From: JAJVID01 sp036565725
GTDB lineage: Bacteria; Acidobacteriota; Blastocatellia; RBC074
Assembly: GCA_036565725.1 (NCBI GenBank)
Contig: DATCXQ010000394.1
Location: 1-16,829, forward strand
Length of the DNA stretch: 16,829 nt
Direction of reading: 5' to 3'
Position numbers and translations under genes: made by a program. Positions 1-8,300 of this stretch are shown one piece after another. The notes beneath the pieces were generated by a model, which worked only from the letters and a program-made list of their open reading frames with translations, did no database searches and was not told where the DNA came from. How positions within the stretch are numbered: position 1 is the first letter of the stretch; each line of letters starts with the position of its first letter.

Positions 1-20
1 GTCGCGTGTAACCCCAATCC

Positions 21-44
21 GGGGCAGACACCCAGGTCTGCCCC
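21..44. repeat. Short GC-rich inverted repeat (hairpin)
   Basis: GGGGCAGAC (21-29) and GTCTGCCCC (36-44) form a perfect 9-bp stem around a 6-nt loop. It lies just downstream of the stop of the minus-strand receptor fragment, so it could end that transcript, but there is no T-tract on either strand. It looks more like a dispersed palindromic repeat than a true intrinsic terminator. Confidence 0.5.
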
Positions 45-70
45 TACCGTACACACAATTGCAAGCCGAT

Positions 71-350
71 CTAGAAGCTGAGCTTCATCGCCACCTGAAT
101 CTGCCGCGCCGTCGCGCCAAAGAGCAGGCTCGAAATCTGGCCTACGGTCCCTGTGCCAATGGTGTTTCCAGGCGCGGCGAATTGCGCGTGGTTGAACGCG
201 TTGAAAAACTCGAATTTGAGTTGGTTTTCGAAACGTTCGCGGAAGCGCGTCACCTTGACGAGCGAGAAGTCCAAGTTCGCCTGTCCCGGAGCCCGCAGGA
301 TGTTGCGCCCGGAGTTGCCATAGGTCCCCGTGTTGTCCGCCGTCTCAGAA
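71..350 (-). pseudogene. C-terminal remnant of an Oar-like TonB-dependent receptor
   Basis: The reading frame encodes about the last 90 residues of an outer-membrane receptor. It contains the block GRNILRAPGQANLDFSLVK, then EFFNAFNHAQF, and ends in KLSF, a C-terminal aromatic residue typical of outer-membrane beta-barrels. The same region is recognisable at the end of the intact receptor at 5366-8926 (NPGTHNWDFSLFK, EIYNAFNHTQW, SLRLTF), so this is a paralogue. The frame stays open to a Met codon at 382, but those first residues are encoded inside the repeat element that starts at 355. No signal peptide, plug or most of the barrel is present, and no receptor sequence continues beyond the repeat. 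I read it as a decayed gene whose 5' part was lost by insertion or recombination at the repeat. The 5' border given (350) is approximate. Confidence 0.75.
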
Positions 351-354
351 AAAA

Positions 355-576
355 GCCACGTAGTAACGACTTTAGTCGTCACTTCAAGTAACGACTAATG
401 GTCTTTGAGAAATAAATGGCGGCGCCTTTGCGCCTTGGCGCCTTTGCGAGAAATGGGCTTCATTATTCATGCGGCGGTTCTCGCCAAGGCGCCAAGGCGC
501 AAAGGCCGCTAAGGAGAAACGCACACTACTATGGCGCCATTTAATTCTCAAAGACCATTAGTCATCACTACGTGGC
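355..576. repeat. Nested cruciform, MITE-like palindromic element
   Basis: Outer arms GCCACGTAGT (355-364) and its reverse complement (567-576) are followed inward by a second matching pair: ACTAATGGTCTTTGAGAA (about 394-411) against 546-563. Inside lies a further pair, 419-452 against 478-509, about 32 bp with one mismatch and a 2-nt indel, built from the words GGCGCC, CTTTGCG and CTTGG. The loop is about 25 nt. The left arm carries an extra insertion of roughly 25 bp with its own small palindrome (ACGAC-TTTA-GTCGT, 366-379). There is no transposase, so if mobile it would be non-autonomous. No clear target-site duplication is visible. Confidence 0.75.
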
Positions 577-656
577 GCTCTTTCATTCTTTCAGGGTGTC
601 GCGACACGGCATGAAGACTTTCTGGAAAAGCTTTGGCTGTGACCGTGCGAGGTGGA

Positions 657-1721
657 TCAGTTCGACAATTTCAACACGCGATGGTTGTAGCTATCCGAGA
701 TATACAATGCGCCTGAAGGGTGAATGAAAACGCCGTGCGGGCGATTCAACTGTGTTTTGAGTGGATCGCCGGTAATCAGCCGGTCTCCCTTTTCGCCTGA
801 ACCTGCAATGACCTTGACCGCGCCGCCTTTCGGTTCATATTTTAGGATCAAATGGTTCTCCGTATCGGCGATGATCACGTTGTCCTGAAGGTCAACGCAC
901 AAGTGCTTGGGGCCATTCAAGGCTGGGGCCCTGCCGCCGGCGATTGTTCCGGGAGCAATGACCGTTCGGATCTTGCCGGTCTTATCAATAATGCGAAGCG
1001 CGTTGCCGCGCCTCTCCAGAATGTATACGTTCCCTTTGGAATCCACGGCGGCGGCTCGCGGATCTACAAGCGGGCTTTGAGCGGCGTCCGCTCCGTCGGG
1101 CGGAACGCCCGACTGGCCGTTGCCGGCGATTGTGGTCACGACGCCGGATTTTAAATCCAACAATCTGACGCGGCGATTGCCGAGGTCGGTTATGTAGAGT
1201 TTGTCGCCGCCCCGATTTATATCGACTGCGTAAAACTGATTAAAGGTGGCCTCGACGGCCAGGCCCCCGTCGCCGGAATAACCCGCGCGACCTACTCCGG
1301 CCACGACGGTGGCGCGCCCGGTCTTCAAATCAATCTTAACGGCGCGATGGTTCAGCGTGTCGGCGATGTACATCTTCTGGTCTTTACTGATCACCAACCC
1401 ATGCGGGTCGTTGAATTCCAATTGGCCGCGGGCGGAACCTTCAGGATTTTGGTTATCTCTGCCTGCGAAAAGCGTGGCGAATCCTTTCGTGTCTATCTTC
1501 GTGATCTTTTGCCCCTTGTATTCACAGATGTACCAATTGCCCTGTTTGTCGAACGCCACGCCAAATGGCTCTATCAGCCGAGCCCCTTTCGCGGTTCCAT
1601 CGAGAGGGCTGCCGCAGCCGGCGACGCACTCGATTTTCAATGCAGGTTGCGCCTGAGGCGCAGAGACGAGGCTCAACGCCAGGGGCAAGAGCAGGATTCC
1701 AATCACACTCATCACTTTCAT
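657..1721 (-). CDS. Secreted NHL-repeat beta-propeller protein
   Basis: This gene encodes a 354-residue exported protein. A signal peptide (residues 1 to about 25, hydrophobic core VIGILLLPLALSLVSA) is followed by six NHL-type repeats. Each has a hydrophobic strand, a G/D-x-x-G-N/K-Y-I-A/S-D core and an N-x-R-V/I-x-K ending, for example GLVISKDQKMYIADTLNHR and the last, ALYISDSYNHRVLKL. Six repeats suggest one closed six-bladed propeller used for binding rather than catalysis; the ligand cannot be told. The frame is open much further upstream (to 2213), but that stretch is antisense-like overlap with the enolase-superfamily gene. I chose the Met at 1721 because it begins a proper signal peptide and has GGAGG 11 nt upstream. 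It is the last gene of the minus-strand cluster, 53 nt after the preceding stop, so it is probably co-transcribed. Periplasmic or extracellular location is inferred from the signal. Confidence 0.85.
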   Translation of the reverse strand: MKVMSVIGILLLPLALSLVSAPQAQPALKIECVAGCGSPLDGTAKGARLIEPFGVAFDKQGNWYICEYKGQKITKIDTKGFATLFAGRDNQNPEGSARGQLEFNDPHGLVISKDQKMYIADTLNHRAVKIDLKTGRATVVAGVGRAGYSGDGGLAVEATFNQFYAVDINRGGDKLYITDLGNRRVRLLDLKSGVVTTIAGNGQSGVPPDGADAAQSPLVDPRAAAVDSKGNVYILERRGNALRIIDKTGKIRTVIAPGTIAGGRAPALNGPKHLCVDLQDNVIIADTENHLILKYEPKGGAVKVIAGSGEKGDRLITGDPLKTQLNRPHGVFIHPSGALYISDSYNHRVLKLSN

Positions 1722-1774
1722 CGCCTGCTGATCCTCCATGAGATCGTCCGCGGACGCCATCTCCAGACCCGGCG

Positions 1775-3022
1775 CTACGCTTCCTTTGCCTCTTTCAATA
1801 ATCCCGCCACATCTTTGATCCCGACGCCCGGCCCGCTGGGAACCGACATCTTCCCGTCCTTCACCCTGATCGGCGAATCGAACCAGCTTCCGTATTTCTC
1901 CGTCCCCAGCTTGTACTCCTGATAACGCCCGATGTCCGGTACGCACGAGGCGAAATGCAACATGTAGACGAACCCAAACCCGCCCGAAATATGCACGGTC
2001 GTCGGCATCTTCGCGACCTGCGCCATCCGCGCCACGCGTACCGAACGGATCATCCCTCCATAATAGTGCAGGTCTGGTTGCACTATATCTACGCCGCGGT
2101 TGGCGATCATCCACCGGAAGCGCCAGTCGCTGTACTCCTGCTCTCCGCCTGCCACGGGGATGGTCAAGGCGTCCGTCACGACTTTGGTCTCCTCCAGGTG
2201 ATCGAACTGACACGGCTCCTCGAAATAGACCGCCTTGACCTCTTCAAGCATGCGCCCCACTTTGATTGCCTGCGGCGCGTCGTATGAGCTGTTGGAATCG
2301 GCATGAATGTCAATGGCGTCCCCGAACGTCTTCCGCACGAGCGGAATCAGCTTCTCCGTTCGACCGGGCATCGAGTCCGCGTTTCGGCTCATCCGCCCCC
2401 CCACGCGGAATTTCACCGCTTTGGCGCCAGATTGTTCTACCAGTTTTTGCAGGTATTCGACCTCTTGCTCCGGCGTCGTATCCCGCCTCCCGCTGGCCAC
2501 GTAGATGGCCACGTCCTGCCGCAGAATGTCGCCCAGCAAGGCCCCAATCGGCTGGCCCGCAATTCGCCCGAGCATGTCCAGGATCGCGAACTCCACCCAG
2601 GCCTGCGGGCTCCACAGGGCCAGTCCATACAGCTTGTAGTTGTCCTTCCAGCGATAAAACTCCCAGAGCAGGTTTTCCAGATCGCGCGCGTCCTTACCTA
2701 TAAAAAACGGGATCACCAGTTGCTTAAGAATCTTGTCCAGGTATTGCTCGCGCGGCGGGTTGGTCAGCGCGACGCCTTCCGCGCCATCTTTAGACCGCAC
2801 GTGGACGAAGTACTCCTCATCCTTCTTTAGCAGTTTGATTGACTCGATAATTACCGGCGCTTTCAGCTTATCCAGTTTCAACACCGGAGTCACCGCCGCT
2901 TTATCCAACTCATGTAAGTCCGGGGCCATGGTGGGCGCTTTCTTCGCCTGACCCTTCTTCCCCAACATGCCTGCCAGCGAGGCCGTCGCCATCGCCCCAA
3001 CAAAACTTCTTCGATTGAACAT
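1775..3022 (-). CDS. Tat-exported enolase-superfamily protein (mandelate racemase/muconate lactonizing type)
   Basis: This 415-residue protein belongs to the mandelate racemase branch of the enolase superfamily, whose members abstract the alpha-proton of a carboxylate, often to dehydrate sugar acids. Visible features are K204-x-R206 in AVKFRVGG at the usual K-x-K position, the metal ligand D242 (HADSN), the FEEP motif (266-270), E294 (GGEQE), D317 (VQPD) and H344 (TVHIS), the last two forming the His-Asp dyad. The N-terminal lid domain spans roughly residues 45-165. The first 30 residues (MFNRRSFVGAMATASLAGML) are a twin-arginine signal, so the enzyme is predicted to be exported folded, which is unusual because most characterised relatives are cytoplasmic. 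AAGGAGG lies 6 nt ahead of the start. In this cluster a role on an uronate or aldonate product is likely, but the substrate is not determinable. Confidence 0.88.
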   Translation of the reverse strand: MFNRRSFVGAMATASLAGMLGKKGQAKKAPTMAPDLHELDKAAVTPVLKLDKLKAPVIIESIKLLKKDEEYFVHVRSKDGAEGVALTNPPREQYLDKILKQLVIPFFIGKDARDLENLLWEFYRWKDNYKLYGLALWSPQAWVEFAILDMLGRIAGQPIGALLGDILRQDVAIYVASGRRDTTPEQEVEYLQKLVEQSGAKAVKFRVGGRMSRNADSMPGRTEKLIPLVRKTFGDAIDIHADSNSSYDAPQAIKVGRMLEEVKAVYFEEPCQFDHLEETKVVTDALTIPVAGGEQEYSDWRFRWMIANRGVDIVQPDLHYYGGMIRSVRVARMAQVAKMPTTVHISGGFGFVYMLHFASCVPDIGRYQEYKLGTEKYGSWFDSPIRVKDGKMSVPSGPGVGIKDVAGLLKEAKEA

Positions 3023-3119
3023 ATCGAACCTCCTTAACTCGATGATACATAACCAGCCGCGCCTGCGGCGGCGCCCAGGAGCTCAACCATCTCAAACTTT
3101 GCGAAGCAAAGAGATCGCC

Positions 3120-3905
3120 TTAAAGCGTTCGCAGATGGAAACCGCCGTCTATATTGATCACCTCGCCCGTCGAATAGGGGAAATCGCCGCGTGCGATGGC
3201 CGCCACCGCGCGACCTACGTCCTCAGGCTGTCCCCATCGTCGGATGGGCCAAGCGCCCTGATCGATCATCCGGTCGTATTTTTCCTTCACGCCTTCGGTC
3301 ATGTCGGTGGCGATGACGCCGGGGCGCACCTCGTAAACGTTGACGCCGTATTCGGCCAAACGCGCGGCGTAGAGAGCCGTCATCATCGCCAGCCCCGCCT
3401 TGGCCACGCAGTAGTCGCCGCGATTGACCGACGCGGTATACGCAGAGACTGAAGTGACCGTGACTATGCGCGGCAAACCGAAGGCGCTCACGCCTTCGCG
3501 CCGTACCTGCTCAATCATCCGCCGCGCCACGAGTTGCGTCAGAAAATACGGGCCTTTCAAGTTGACGTTGATCAGGCGGTCGAAAGACTCTTCGCTCGCC
3601 TCCAGCAAATCAGCCCGCACGCTTGGCGCGACGCCTGCGTTGTTTACCAGAAGATCGATGCGCCCGTAAGCGTCTAGCGTCTCTTGAACGAGCCGCTCAC
3701 GGTCGGTCGAGACGGAAACGTCAGCCCGCGCAGTGATTCCATCTCCTCCCGCCTCGCGCACGAGCCGCATACATTCTTCAGCCGCGCCGGCGTTACCGGC
3801 GTAATTGACGACCACGGCGTGGCCGAGCTTCGCAAGCTCGACGGCGATGCCCCGCCCGATGCCGCGCCCGGCGCCGGTTACCAGAGAAACAGGACGATCA
3901 TTCAT
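3120..3905 (-). CDS. Short-chain dehydrogenase/reductase, FabG-like
   Basis: This is a classical 261-residue SDR with the cofactor loop TGAGRGIG (10-17), NNAG (88-91), NVNLKG with Asn115, catalytic Ser near 152-154 (VTSVSAYT), and Tyr165-x3-Lys169 (YCVAK). The C-terminal GEVINIDGG is also standard. The block NRGDYCVAKAGLAMM and the long insert before it resemble the 3-ketoacyl-ACP-reductase-like subgroup often found in sugar-acid and sugar-alcohol loci. By context I infer oxidation or reduction of a sugar-acid intermediate rather than fatty-acid synthesis. It has no signal peptide and is cytoplasmic. No good Shine-Dalgarno precedes the start; the tandem-word hairpin at 3919-4038 lies immediately upstream, so translation may depend on coupling or on the structure. 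Exact substrate unknown. Confidence 0.87.
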   Translation of the reverse strand: MNDRPVSLVTGAGRGIGRGIAVELAKLGHAVVVNYAGNAGAAEECMRLVREAGGDGITARADVSVSTDRERLVQETLDAYGRIDLLVNNAGVAPSVRADLLEASEESFDRLINVNLKGPYFLTQLVARRMIEQVRREGVSAFGLPRIVTVTSVSAYTASVNRGDYCVAKAGLAMMTALYAARLAEYGVNVYEVRPGVIATDMTEGVKEKYDRMIDQGAWPIRRWGQPEDVGRAVAAIARGDFPYSTGEVINIDGGFHLRTL

Positions 3906-3918
3906 AGGTTTTAGATTG

Positions 3919-4038
3919 CAGATGTCAGATGTCAGATGTCAGATGTCAGATGTCAGATGTCAGATGTCAGGAGTTGTTCAGTCGCTACAAACGGCTGAAA
4001 CCTGACATCTGACATCTGACATCTGACATCTGACATCT
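3919..4038. repeat. Inverted tandem 7-bp word repeat (large hairpin)
   Basis: The 7-mer CAGATGT is repeated seven times head to tail (3919-3967). After a spacer of about 34 nt, its reverse complement (ACATCTG) is repeated about five times (4002-4038), running into the stop codon of the GH88 gene. The arms can form a stem of about 37 bp. The element fills the gap between the GH88 and SDR genes on the minus-strand transcript, so the transcript would carry the hairpin just before the SDR start. The tandem units make copy-number variation by slippage likely. Confidence 0.9.
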
Positions 4039-5300
4039 TAATGAGCGGCCTCCGGCGCTGGCATGTCCTCTTCGGTCGGGCCGTCCTGCCACTTACGCGC
4101 CCAGTCGGGCAGCGAATCTTCGGGATAGGCGGGCGTCTGCTGTGGCGTCGCGCGACGGCGCAGAGCCTTCAACGCCTTGTCGAGCGCCTCGACGAAGAAG
4201 TATTCGCCGAACATGACGGCTTCGTGAACGCCCAGATTTTTGTGGATGTGGTAGACGCCGCCGTTCAGAATGCCCTCGAATCCGGGCGTCAGACTGCCCA
4301 GATATTTTTCGGAGAGCGCGCGCAGTGAAGACAGCGCGAAATCGCGGTAGGCCCGCGCCCTCAGGCCGTCGGGCGCGACGTCGGCCAGGTCGAGCAATCC
4401 CGACGCGGCTATGGCGCAGGCGGAGGTGTCCACCTGCGTGCGCGAGAGCGGCCCGTTTTCCGGCGCGTCGTAATCCCACGGCGTCACGCCATCCAAAATA
4501 TGGGGCGGAGTATTCTCCAGGTAATAACCGGCATTGAGCATCGCCGTCTCCAGATACTCGGCCCGCCCAGTCTGCAAATACGAACGCGTGAAGCCGTAAA
4601 GCGACCAGGCCAGGCCGCGGCTCCAGCACGAATCGCCTCGGTAGCCCTGGTGCGTCGTTTGGCGCAGGCATTGGCCGGTTTCGAGATCGAAGATCGCTTC
4701 GTGCGACGTAGAGCCGTCGCCGCGTACCAGCGTACGCCGGGTCGTCAGGCAATGTCTGTGCGCGACGTCGAGCAATCGTTCGTCGCCCGTCTTGAGTCCC
4801 GCGTAAAAGATCACTCCGACGTTCATCATAATGTCTATGAAGAGCGACGCGGGTTCGACGAAGGAGCGCAGATATTGCCCCTTTTCCATAAACCGCATGG
4901 CCATAGTCTTGCCGGCCTGAACCAGCAACGGCTCGATGCGTTCCTTCGGGCCGCCCAGGCCGAGCCAGCGCAGATGCGTCGAAAGGAAGAGAAAGCCGAG
5001 GTCGTGAACGGCGCGGTCGTATTGACGTTCTTCGAGCGGCGTGGCGTAAGCGATGGCCCTGTCGAGCCATGCGTCGTCGCCAGTCGCTTCGGCGAAGATG
5101 AACATCAGGCCCGGATAAAAGCCGTCGCACCAGTGCGTCCAGCGTTTGCGGTCGTGGCCGAACTTACCCTTCACTGTGTACATCGGGTAGTAATCGGATG
5201 GGTATTTTTGCAGCAGCGATTGCGTCTGACTTTGCGCGAAGTCAAAAGCGTCTTGCAGGGTTTTGCGAAGCGCGCCGGGCTCCGCCATCGAATTCGACAT
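4038..5300 (-). CDS. GH88-type unsaturated glucuronyl/galacturonyl hydrolase
   Basis: This 420-residue protein has no signal peptide and matches glycoside hydrolase family 88 in length and motifs. These enzymes remove the 4,5-unsaturated uronic acid left at the non-reducing end of oligosaccharides by polysaccharide lyases, using a hydration mechanism in the cytoplasm. Visible are WTHWCDGFYPG (54-64), HDLGFLF with D100, and LFIDIMMN with D156; the two aspartates fit the catalytic pair of characterised unsaturated glucuronyl hydrolases. QGYRGDSCWSRGLAW (218-232) and PWDYDAPE correspond to conserved substrate-site blocks of the (alpha/alpha)6 barrel. The Pro- and acid-rich tail after about residue 385 is probably disordered. 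GGAGG lies 9 nt before the start, directly after the palindrome at 5314-5354. The neighbouring receptor supplies uptake. GH105 is the main alternative, but the motifs favour GH88. Confidence 0.88.
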   Translation of the reverse strand: MSNSMAEPGALRKTLQDAFDFAQSQTQSLLQKYPSDYYPMYTVKGKFGHDRKRWTHWCDGFYPGLMFIFAEATGDDAWLDRAIAYATPLEERQYDRAVHDLGFLFLSTHLRWLGLGGPKERIEPLLVQAGKTMAMRFMEKGQYLRSFVEPASLFIDIMMNVGVIFYAGLKTGDERLLDVAHRHCLTTRRTLVRGDGSTSHEAIFDLETGQCLRQTTHQGYRGDSCWSRGLAWSLYGFTRSYLQTGRAEYLETAMLNAGYYLENTPPHILDGVTPWDYDAPENGPLSRTQVDTSACAIAASGLLDLADVAPDGLRARAYRDFALSSLRALSEKYLGSLTPGFEGILNGGVYHIHKNLGVHEAVMFGEYFFVEALDKALKALRRRATPQQTPAYPEDSLPDWARKWQDGPTEEDMPAPEAAH

Positions 5301-5313
5301 TTAAGTTTTCCTC

Positions 5314-5354
5314 CATATGCGGTGTGACATATGTCATATGTCACACCGCATATG
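5314..5354. repeat. 41-bp near-perfect palindrome
   Basis: A 20-nt arm (5314-5333, starting CATATGCGGTGTG) and its exact reverse complement (5335-5354) flank a single T. It lies between the receptor stop (5366) and the GH88 start. In the minus-strand transcript its 3' foot abuts the GGAGG ribosome binding site of the GH88 gene. It could protect the upstream message end or set relative expression; there is no T-tract for termination. Confidence 0.9.
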
Positions 5355-5365
5355 GCATATGGAAA

Positions 5366-8300
5366 TCAGAAGGTCAACCGTAACGATCCCTGCATCACTC
5401 GCGCCGGGCGCGCGCCATTGACTTGTCCGAAACGCGTATTCACTTGATTGCCGCTCGCGTCAAAACGCGCGGTCGTGTCTATGCTTGACCATTGCGTGTG
5501 GTTGAAAGCGTTGTAAATCTCCCAACGGAATTGCAGGTATCGCGACTCGCCCTTTAGAGGAATATTCTTGAAGAGCGAGAAGTCCCAGTTGTGCGTGCCC
5601 GGATTGCGGAATACGTCTTTCGGAGCGTTCCCGAAATCCCCTCGCGACGGACGCGCAAACACCGCCGGATTGATCCACTGCACGAATCCGGTAGGGGCGA
5701 CGGTTCGCTGATCGTTTGAAAGATTCGGATTGCTGGTAATGAAGATGCGCCCGCCATCGCCGCCGCCGGTGATGTCTGCGTTGTCAACCAGGGTGTAGCC
5801 GACGCCTGCGGGCGTGCCGCTGGCGAACGCGGTGAGGCCTGACAACTGCCAGTTGTCGAAAACGGCCCTGACCACCTTGTTGTCCCACAGCCTGGTGGCG
5901 CGCGGCAAATCCCATGTGTAGTTGATCACCATCACGTGCGTCTGGTCGAAACCGGCCCGGCCGTAGTTCCAGATTCGCGAGGGGCGATAAGTCGCCACAC
6001 CGTCGCGGTCGCCGTCAGTGTAGTCCATGGCCTTCGAATAGGTATAGGCCACGCCGAATTGCAAGCCGCGAATGAACCGGCGGTTGACCGCGACTTGCAG
6101 CGCATTGTAATTCGAGAGGCCGGCGTTTTCGTAATAGGTGATGCTGCCGTACCCCGGAAAGGGGCGCAGAAAATCGTCCGGAAGCGCCGTATTCGCTACT
6201 GTCGGGTTGGCGTTCTGCGGGTTCACGTCCACGTGGCGCGCGCGATAAGGAATCTGGTTTATGTTCCGCAGTTGTTGCAGATGGCGGCTCACGGAACCTA
6301 CATAAGCCACATCCACCACTGTCCCCAAGCCGATGTCCTTCTGAATGCTCACCGTGTAGTTGTAGGTTACCGGCGTCGGAGCGTCCGGGTCGAAGCCTGT
6401 CACGTTGCTGGGGAAGAGCGTCCCGGCGGATGAGAGCAGCGTGTCCATATTGCCGTAGAAGATGCGCGGATTGTCGGCGATTGGCGGATTGCGCGCCACA
6501 TCGGTCCAGATCGCGTTGGCGCTGACGCGCGTCTGATTGAACACGCCTGCGCTGCCTCTGACCGCCCACTTCCCATCACCTTTGACATCCCAGGCGAAAC
6601 CGAAACGCGGCTGTACCTGAAACGGCTGCTGTTCCTTGAAACCACGCGGGTAATTGTCATCCCTCCCAAGGACCATGCCGTTGTAGGGATCGCCCGTGCC
6701 AGGCACGAACGCGCCAATAAGAACCGCCGGGAGCAGTTGTCCGTTGACCGGATTCCGAGCGCGCCGGTTGGCCGCAGCGCAGGTTCCGCCCGCCTGCACG
6801 GCGACCGCGCAACCCGGCTGATAGTATTGGGGGGCTTTGGAGCGGTCGTAGCGGGACAGCACGAAGGCCGCTGAATTTGCGGTGTCCTGATACCATTGGT
6901 TGGACCAGCCGAACCGCACGCCATATTCGAAGCTCAACCGGCGCGTCGCTTTCCACGAGTCCTGAATGAACAAATCGACCAGGCTCTGCCGCCCCTCGCC
7001 GCTCGGACGGAATGTGGATTCGGTATAGGACTGGAAGTTGCCCAGAAGCGCGTTCGAGTAAGCGTAATTGCTATCGAGCGGGTTGTTCGTGTCGCGCGCG
7101 AAGCTGAAATTCCCCGCGAAGGTCGCGGTCGCGCCCTCGTAATTGCGCGCTCGCTCGGCGTAAAAGCCCGCCTTCAACGTGTGCGAGCCGCGTATCAGCG
7201 TGAAGGTGTCGTTGAAGGAGATCAGCGTGTCGGCCCCGCGTAGCGGGAACCGGCCGTCGTAGGCGATCTGTGGCGAGTTGGTCACGCCGCCGAAGGTCGC
7301 GAGCGGAAGGACGCCCAGCGGATTCAGTTGGGGGAAGAACTGCCCCAGCGTGAAGCCGTAAGTGGCGCTCCGCAACGCGTTCAGTTCTTCTTCTGAGAGG
7401 GGAGGGCCTTTTTCGACGCTGTGACGGACGCTGAGCGAGGCTTCATTCACCATGTTCGAGCTGAATATATGCGCCCAGTTGCCTGTGATGCCGTTGTCGG
7501 TAAAGGTGTAATGCAGCTTGCCCAGGCCCACCTGTGAATTGGCTGTGCCCGCCGGCACGGCGCTCCCCTGGTTGTCGGCGTACCAGGTCGAGCCGCGCAC
7601 GTAGAAGCTATCTTTCTCCGACGGACGGTAATCGACGCGGAACAGGTGCTGCCGCTTGGGTACCTTGAGGCTTTCCTGAAAGAGGTTGTTGTATTGACCG
7701 CGCGAGATGGCGCGGTCGGGCGCATTCGGCGCCGGGAAGACTTTGAGCAGCGCCTGGCCATTTTTGTTGATCCGGTTGGCCGGAATGATGTTGCCTGGGA
7801 AAGGCGCATTGGTCACCGGATCGCGTATGACGATCAGCGCATTGTTGACATCCCGCGTTTGCGAGAAATTGCCGTTGCGTTCCAGTTCGGTGGGCACGTT
7901 CGCTTGACGTAGCGTCTGCGGGCTCAAGGTCTGCGAGTCCTCGACCGAGTAGAAGAAGAACAATTTGTCTTTGATCTTGCTTCCCAACTTCGGCAGCCAG
8001 ACCGGCCCGCCGAAGGTCGCGCCGAGCGTGTTGTAACGGTAGCGCGGTTTCGGCACCGTGCTGGTCTGGCCCGTCAGGGGCGAAGTGACGACGCTGGCGT
8101 TGTTAAAGAAGTTGTTGGCGTTGAACATCTCATGGCGTTTGAACCAATAACCGCCACCATGATACTGGCTCGACCCGGATTTGGTAATGATGTTGACGCT
8201 TGCCGATGAATTGCTGGCGTACTCGGCCTGATAGCTGTTGAGCAGCACTTTGACTTCGCCGATGGCGTCGAAGTTGATTGAACTGCTGAAGATGTTCGGG

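Noticed and set aside
1722..2213. A long upstream extension of the NHL protein reading frame
   Set aside because: It overlaps the enolase-superfamily gene in another frame, has Arg-rich shadow composition, and the signal peptide begins only at 1721 with a ribosome binding site ahead of it.
3919..4038. CRISPR array
   Set aside because: Units are contiguous 7-mers without spacers, inverted in two blocks, and no cas gene is present.
4093..5327. Long alternative frames across the GH88 gene (minus 4093-5130 and plus 4500-5327)
   Set aside because: They are Arg- and Ala-rich shadows in GC-rich coding DNA, with no domain or ribosome binding site, while the 4038-5300 frame has all GH88 motifs.
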